A DNA stretch of 64,000 nucleotides from the IMG/VR virus record IMGVR_UViG_3300009082_000002, positions 1 through 64,000 of that record, one strand, 5' to 3'. This document shows positions 59,581 to 64,000 of this stretch, one piece after another. The stretch is from a virus. The notes beneath the pieces were generated by a model. It did not search any database and was not told the DNA's origin. It saw nothing but the letters and a program-made list of their open reading frames with translations. The position numbers were made by a program, and so were the translations under genes. Within the stretch, counting starts at the first letter, position 1. Each line of letters opens with the position of its first letter.

Positions 59581-61407
59581 ATGGCAGATCAGAAGGTGGT
59601 GAGGATGCGACGGCGCCCGGTCGTGGGCTCCGCGAAGTCTTCTCCCAGCGACGCAGTCGAGAGCGGTGCAGTTCACATCGTGGACCACGCGTCTCGAGCT
59701 GTCGTCAAGGCGCTGGTGATCGAGGCCGACGCGGAGAAGGTGCCGGTGCCGACGTCCCAGGTCATGCCCGACGATCCCTTTCAGTCGCTCCTCGACAACC
59801 GTCAGATCCTCGCGCCGCCACTCGACCCGCGGCTGCTCGCGTCGCTGTGGGAGTACAACTCCCACCTCGGCCCGTGCATCGCGACGATGATGGTCAACTG
59901 CGAGAGCTTCGGCTATCAGTTCGAGCCTCGCATCCGCGTCAACGAGGACACGTCGAAGGCGGTGCGCCAGCGCATCGAAGAGGAGCGCCTCATCCTCGAC
60001 AACTTCTTCGGCAACTGCGTGATCGAGGGCGACGACAGCTTCACCGGTCTACGGATGCGGAAGCGGCAAGACGAGGAGGCCATCGGCTTCGCGGCGTGGG
60101 AGGTCATCGAGGTCAACGGCGACCTTCTCGGCTTCAACTACATGCCAGCTCATACCGTCCGGCTGACGGGGCTCGACGAAAAGCGGGTCCGTATCGGGCG
60201 CAAGCTCCTCGTCCGCGGGGCCAGCGGTGTCTTCTCCTACGTCGAGCGACCGGTCTGGCGGCGGTTCCGCAAGTTCGTCCAGGTGCGCGGGACCAAGATG
60301 AGGTGGTTCAAGGAGTACGGCGACCCGCGCATGATGAACGCGGACTCTGGCGAGTACGTCGACGACCCCGCCAAGCTCCCGGTTCACAAGCGGGCCAACT
60401 CCGTCCTCTTCTTCGCGCTGCCCGCGCCGCGCACGCCATACGGCATCCCGCGCTACATCGGCAATCTTCTCGGGGTCTACGGCTCGCGCGCGACCGACGA
60501 GATCAACTTCTTCACCTTCGAGAGCAACAACGTGCCGTCGATGGTCGTGATGGTCAGCAACGGGATGCTGACCGAGGGCTCGGTGGATCGGATTCAGAAG
60601 TTCGTTGAAGCGCAGGCCAACGGCCAGCGGAACTACAGCCGCTTTCTCATCCTCGAAGCGGAGACCGACAGCGAAGGTCTCGGCGACCCGGGCCGCGTCG
60701 CGCTCCATATCGAGCCGCTCACGAATCAGCAGCGGACCGACGCTCTCTTCACCGAGTACAAGAAGCAGTGCAAGTCCGATGTGCGTCAGAGCTTTCGCAT
60801 CCCGGACCTTTTCTTCGGCGAAGCCTCATCGTCTGCCGGAGGCGCGGTCGGCGCGATGGAGATCATGAGAAAGCTCACGGATGAACAGGTCTTCATGCCG
60901 GAGCGCAACGCCTTCGACGACCGCATCAACAAGCTCATCATTCCGGCGCTGGGCGTGGTCTATCTGAAGTTCAAGAGCAACACGCCGGAGACGACGGACA
61001 ACAAGGATCTCATCCGCATTCTCGCAATGGCCGAGAAGTCCGGTGGCGTCACCCCACGGATCGCTCGCGAGGTACTCAACCGCGTGGTCGGGCAGAACCT
61101 CGGCGACGTCACGGATATCGAGCCCGACGTCCCCTTCTCGCTCCAGGTCGCGGAAGCTGCACGCAGTCAAGGCGATCCGCGCACAGCGCTCTCCGTGCCC
61201 GGTACCAACTCGCTCCGCAGGATGGGCGCGACGACCCGCGCCGAGCTAGGGCTGGAGTCCACGGCCAAGGCGGAGGACGGCGACGAACCGTGGGAAGGCG
61301 AGGCCGTCATCGCAAGCCTCGGCTTGCTCCACAACAAGATCGCCGAGGAGCAAGCTCGCCGCGCTGGCAAGATGGTCAAGCGCGAGCGGCCGAAGCCCGT
61401 CGAGTAG
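59581..61407 (+). CDS. phage portal protein
   Basis: 608 residues. Between TerL and MuF-type genes. The central region with FGYQFEPRIRV, GFAAWEVIEVNG, HPI-type SFRIPDLFFGEASSSAG and INKLIIPALGV fits the PBSX/HK97-type portal fold. It forms the dodecameric gate for DNA. The end reads MVKRERPKPVE, the shared C-terminal motif. RBS GAAGGGAG. Confidence 0.8.
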   Translation: MADQKVVRMRRRPVVGSAKSSPSDAVESGAVHIVDHASRAVVKALVIEADAEKVPVPTSQVMPDDPFQSLLDNRQILAPPLDPRLLASLWEYNSHLGPCIATMMVNCESFGYQFEPRIRVNEDTSKAVRQRIEEERLILDNFFGNCVIEGDDSFTGLRMRKRQDEEAIGFAAWEVIEVNGDLLGFNYMPAHTVRLTGLDEKRVRIGRKLLVRGASGVFSYVERPVWRRFRKFVQVRGTKMRWFKEYGDPRMMNADSGEYVDDPAKLPVHKRANSVLFFALPAPRTPYGIPRYIGNLLGVYGSRATDEINFFTFESNNVPSMVVMVSNGMLTEGSVDRIQKFVEAQANGQRNYSRFLILEAETDSEGLGDPGRVALHIEPLTNQQRTDALFTEYKKQCKSDVRQSFRIPDLFFGEASSSAGGAVGAMEIMRKLTDEQVFMPERNAFDDRINKLIIPALGVVYLKFKSNTPETTDNKDLIRILAMAEKSGGVTPRIAREVLNRVVGQNLGDVTDIEPDVPFSLQVAEAARSQGDPRTALSVPGTNSLRRMGATTRAELGLESTAKAEDGDEPWEGEAVIASLGLLHNKIAEEQARRAGKMVKRERPKPVE

Positions 61408-61416
61408 GATCGAAGG

Positions 61417-64000
61417 ATGATCCTCGCAGCGCGCAAGCTAGGTCCGATGGATGCCATCTTCCGGTCGATGACCGACGAGCAACTTGCGACCGCGAAGGCG
61501 GTCGCTCGCGAAGCTCTCCAGTGGTCGGGCGTACTCAAGGCGGCAGATGTCTATCTCGGCGTCGACGAGGATCTCTCCGCGACGCTCCTGCACAAGTGGG
61601 ATGCCAAAGCGAAGGAGCAGATTGACAAAGGCGCCAAGGTGCTTGCGAAGGCGCAGAAGGGCGAGGTTGTCCAGTCCACGCTGAAGGGTACGTTGTGGAA
61701 GCTCGGCAAGGTGATGGGCGAGGAGTATGGCGAGGCCGTGTTGCCCGACTTCATCCGCGCGACGCTACTGACCTGGAGTCTGGCAAGCAAGGAAACGATG
61801 GGCCGACTTCAGCTCAAGTGGTCAACCGAACTTGTCGACCAGAACGCCGCAGCTCGGCTTTCCAAGTTCCACACCTATTGGGTCGGAAAGCACTACGAAA
61901 CTAGCATTGCGAATTCGCTCCAGATCGCCACGCGGCAGACCATCATCGAAGGCGGACTTGCTGGCACGCAGGCAGCCAACGCCTTCCGCGACATCGCCTC
62001 GAAGTACTTGGCCGGCAAGGGCGAGTCCTTCCCCGAGGTTCCGAAGGGCTGGACTGGCACGACGGACGAGTACTTTGCTGGGCTCGCGAATCACGTCGGC
62101 ACACAGGCCCGCGTCTTCAGCCGACTCGAATCCTACGAGCGCGTCGGGATCACGACCTACACCATCGTCGCCGTCCTCGACAACCGGACGAGCGATATTT
62201 GCCAGATGATGCACGGGCAGACATTCACGGTCGAGCAAGGTCTCGGCGTCGCGGAGACCTGGACGGAGGAGTACACTCCAGAGGCAGTCAAGGAGAAGGC
62301 CGGCTGGATGCGCGCGCAGGACGCAGCCAAGCTCGCCGGGCTGTCGGACTACAAGCCCGGCACGGTCTCACCAAAGATCAGCCCGAAGGGAATGGACGCA
62401 CTGGCCGAGGCTGGCATGGCGCTTCCGCCGTACCACTTCCGCTGCCGGACAGACATCGTCGCGGAGCAGGAGGTCATGACCTTCCCGAGCGGCGGCGAGC
62501 CGACTTACAAGCCGGTGAAGCCGCCGAAGGCCGAATCGCCGAAGCCGCCGCCGGCCGCGCCTACGCCGCCATCCAAGGCGACGGGCGGATTCCCGTGGCA
62601 GATGTCCCAGCTCACGTCGGTTGAGAAGTCCGCGAAGGGAATGCACGCCAAAGCCTTCTTCCACGACCCGGACGGCAACGAGTGGATGTTCAAGCCCGCG
62701 CCGGAGGGGCTGCGTTTTCGTGCAGAGGTCGAGAAGCTGGCTGCCGATGCGGCGCGCGCGCTCGAAGTCGACACGGCCGACGTCTTCATGGTTGAGCACG
62801 AAGGAAAGATCGGGACGATTCAACGCCTCTTCAAAGACATCAAGCACGACGGGCTCACCAAGGTCGGCGTCCAGGGCTTGACGCAGGAGCAGGTCGCACA
62901 GCTCCAGCGCCAGCACATTTTTGACTGGCTCATCGGGAACAACGACGGCCACATCGACAACTTCCTCGTCTTGAAGGACGGCAAGCTCGTCGGCATCGAC
63001 CGAGGGCAGGCCTTCCGCTATTTCAAGACAGACAAACTCGCGCTCGACTACAACCCCAATGCGCGCTATGGGATCAAGGTCTTCTACAACGACGTCTTCG
63101 CAGCGGCACGCGACGGCAAGTTGCCGACTGGCGTAGAGATGCTCGGGCTCGACGCGCCGGAGATTGCCAGTCTGGTTAAGAAGGCCGAGTCGCTGTCCGA
63201 CGAGCAGTGGCTTACGATCTGGCGGCCGTACATCGACGGCGCGATGAAGAACAAGAGCCTCGCCTACGGCTCGCGCGCCGCCTTTGAACGCGAGCTACTT
63301 CGACGGAAGAACCAGCTAGGGAGTGATCTCGACGAGTTCTATCGCGGCCTCCTCGGAAAAGGACGCGCGGCGCGTCGGACAGCGGAGACGCAGAAGGGTG
63401 TCCTGACTCCGGTTGACAAGTCCTTCGTGAGTGAGATGCAAGCCGCGAAGAACCGCGGCAAGTCCGTGCTCGTCGCGTCGGAAGAGATCGAAAACGGCAA
63501 CGTCCTCGTCTACACCTACGCGGACGGGACGGTCGTGGTCGAAGGCAAGATGCGGAAGCTCGCCGACGAGATGGTGCGGGCGCAGCTTGCTGGCCCGCAG
63601 GCTGCGGGCGCAACGCCGGGGACCGACTCGCTGTGGGACGACGTGCTCTCCTGCATCAAGTCTTTCAATCACCATCTCGGGCCAGGCGGCAGCGGTACGA
63701 TCCCGGACAGCAAGCAACGTCTTTTCGTGCGGACGCTCAACGCGGCAAAAAAACAATGGGCCGAAGGCTGGACCGTACCGGGCGGGACGCAGGCTGGACA
63801 GATGGGTGAATACTACGTCAAGCTCCTCCAGCAGTATGGGACCGAGTCGCTCGGGATGCGGCTGACCACAACGACAAAGAAAATGCTCGGCGTCAAGAAC
63901 CAGCCGTTCAAGGTGCCAGGCGTGAAGGCCAAGGCACTCGCTGGTCGCGTGAAGCGGTCGAGCATCGAGAGAATCTACGAGGAGGAGCGCAAGCTGGTCC
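61417..64000 (+). CDS. MuF-type head protein fused to a PI3/4-kinase-like domain (3' end missing)
   Basis: At least 861 codons, open to the window edge and starting at ATG 61417 with a GAAGG upstream. Residues 249-345 carry the MuF motif TIVAVLDNRTSDIC and HFRCRTDIV, typical of the minor head protein next to the portal. A Pro-rich linker (about 362-385) leads to a kinase-like domain: K426 in WMFKP as the ATP lysine, then HIFDWLIGNNDGHIDNFL (residues 500-516, D503/D510/N515) and GIDRG (D528), the catalytic-loop and metal order of PI3/4-kinase and related folds. The rest is unassigned. MuF fusions to toxins are known; this fusion to a kinase would be carried in the head. Confidence 0.75.
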   Translation, partial: MILAARKLGPMDAIFRSMTDEQLATAKAVAREALQWSGVLKAADVYLGVDEDLSATLLHKWDAKAKEQIDKGAKVLAKAQKGEVVQSTLKGTLWKLGKVMGEEYGEAVLPDFIRATLLTWSLASKETMGRLQLKWSTELVDQNAAARLSKFHTYWVGKHYETSIANSLQIATRQTIIEGGLAGTQAANAFRDIASKYLAGKGESFPEVPKGWTGTTDEYFAGLANHVGTQARVFSRLESYERVGITTYTIVAVLDNRTSDICQMMHGQTFTVEQGLGVAETWTEEYTPEAVKEKAGWMRAQDAAKLAGLSDYKPGTVSPKISPKGMDALAEAGMALPPYHFRCRTDIVAEQEVMTFPSGGEPTYKPVKPPKAESPKPPPAAPTPPSKATGGFPWQMSQLTSVEKSAKGMHAKAFFHDPDGNEWMFKPAPEGLRFRAEVEKLAADAARALEVDTADVFMVEHEGKIGTIQRLFKDIKHDGLTKVGVQGLTQEQVAQLQRQHIFDWLIGNNDGHIDNFLVLKDGKLVGIDRGQAFRYFKTDKLALDYNPNARYGIKVFYNDVFAAARDGKLPTGVEMLGLDAPEIASLVKKAESLSDEQWLTIWRPYIDGAMKNKSLAYGSRAAFERELLRRKNQLGSDLDEFYRGLLGKGRAARRTAETQKGVLTPVDKSFVSEMQAAKNRGKSVLVASEEIENGNVLVYTYADGTVVVEGKMRKLADEMVRAQLAGPQAAGATPGTDSLWDDVLSCIKSFNHHLGPGGSGTIPDSKQRLFVRTLNAAKKQWAEGWTVPGGTQAGQMGEYYVKLLQQYGTESLGMRLTTTTKKMLGVKNQPFKVPGVKAKALAGRVKRSSIERIYEEERKLV

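Noticed and set aside
1-64000. tRNA genes
   Set aside because: No cloverleaf with a matching acceptor and T-loop was found by eye in the gaps; a dedicated search would be needed to be sure.

Overview
The window is a 64 kb piece of a GC-rich tailed double-stranded DNA bacteriophage (Caudoviricetes). The phage call rests on a large terminase, a portal, a MuF-type head protein and an amidase endolysin, together with dense plus-strand packing of genes that mostly overlap by 1-14 bases. The left edge cuts into a replication gene and the right edge cuts into a very large head gene, so the genome is longer than the window. The host is not named by the sequence. Sigma-70-type promoters and a lipoprotein signal (lipobox) fit a Gram-negative, high-GC bacterium, but that is inference. 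No integrase, CI-type repressor system, tRNA or CRISPR array was seen.

Layout. 0-5 kb: initiator-like protein with in-gene iterons, helicase loader, DnaB-type helicase and primase. 5-9 kb: a MoxR/CobS-type AAA+ ATPase, a CobT-like VWA protein with an acidic repeat tract and an HExxH motif, and a WGR-domain protein. 9-24.7 kb: sigma-like factor, acidic Cys-motif protein, ExoX-like zinc protein, DNA polymerase III alpha, UvsY-like mediator, gp32-like ssDNA-binding protein, UvsX/RecA, SbcD and SbcC, PD-(D/E)XK nuclease, 5'-3' exonuclease and family-4 uracil-DNA glycosylase. This is nearly a complete self-sufficient replication and recombination machine. 25-27 kb: amidase, DNA methylase and a membrane protein, probably including lysis functions. 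27.5-39.9 kb: accessory genes, among them a degenerate ADP-ribosylglycohydrolase-like protein, a Spo11/TopoVI-type Toprim protein, and a collagen-like lipoprotein.

39.9-41.0 kb holds no convincing gene. It carries a second copy of the iteron array found in the first gene, plus GC-rich TGCCAC repeats, and is the best candidate for an origin or other replication-control locus. 41-50 kb is small accessory genes with the sliding clamp (DnaN) at 44 kb. 51-57 kb is a block driven by two near-identical sigma-70 promoters, ending in a clear intrinsic terminator at 56.85 kb. It is flanked by the only convincing minus-strand genes: a methyltransferase at 51 kb and a small pair at 57 kb. From 57.5 kb the late genes begin: membrane protein, TerL, portal, then an open frame of at least 861 codons fusing a MuF domain to a PI3/4-kinase-like domain.

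Four unrelated proteins share one N-terminal peptide (MPTL-D/E-x-L/I-R-x-R-F), and four promoters share a 16-base spacer with similar sequence, so the phage seems to use common protein and transcription tags across its genome. All functional names are from reading motifs by eye; no database search was run.
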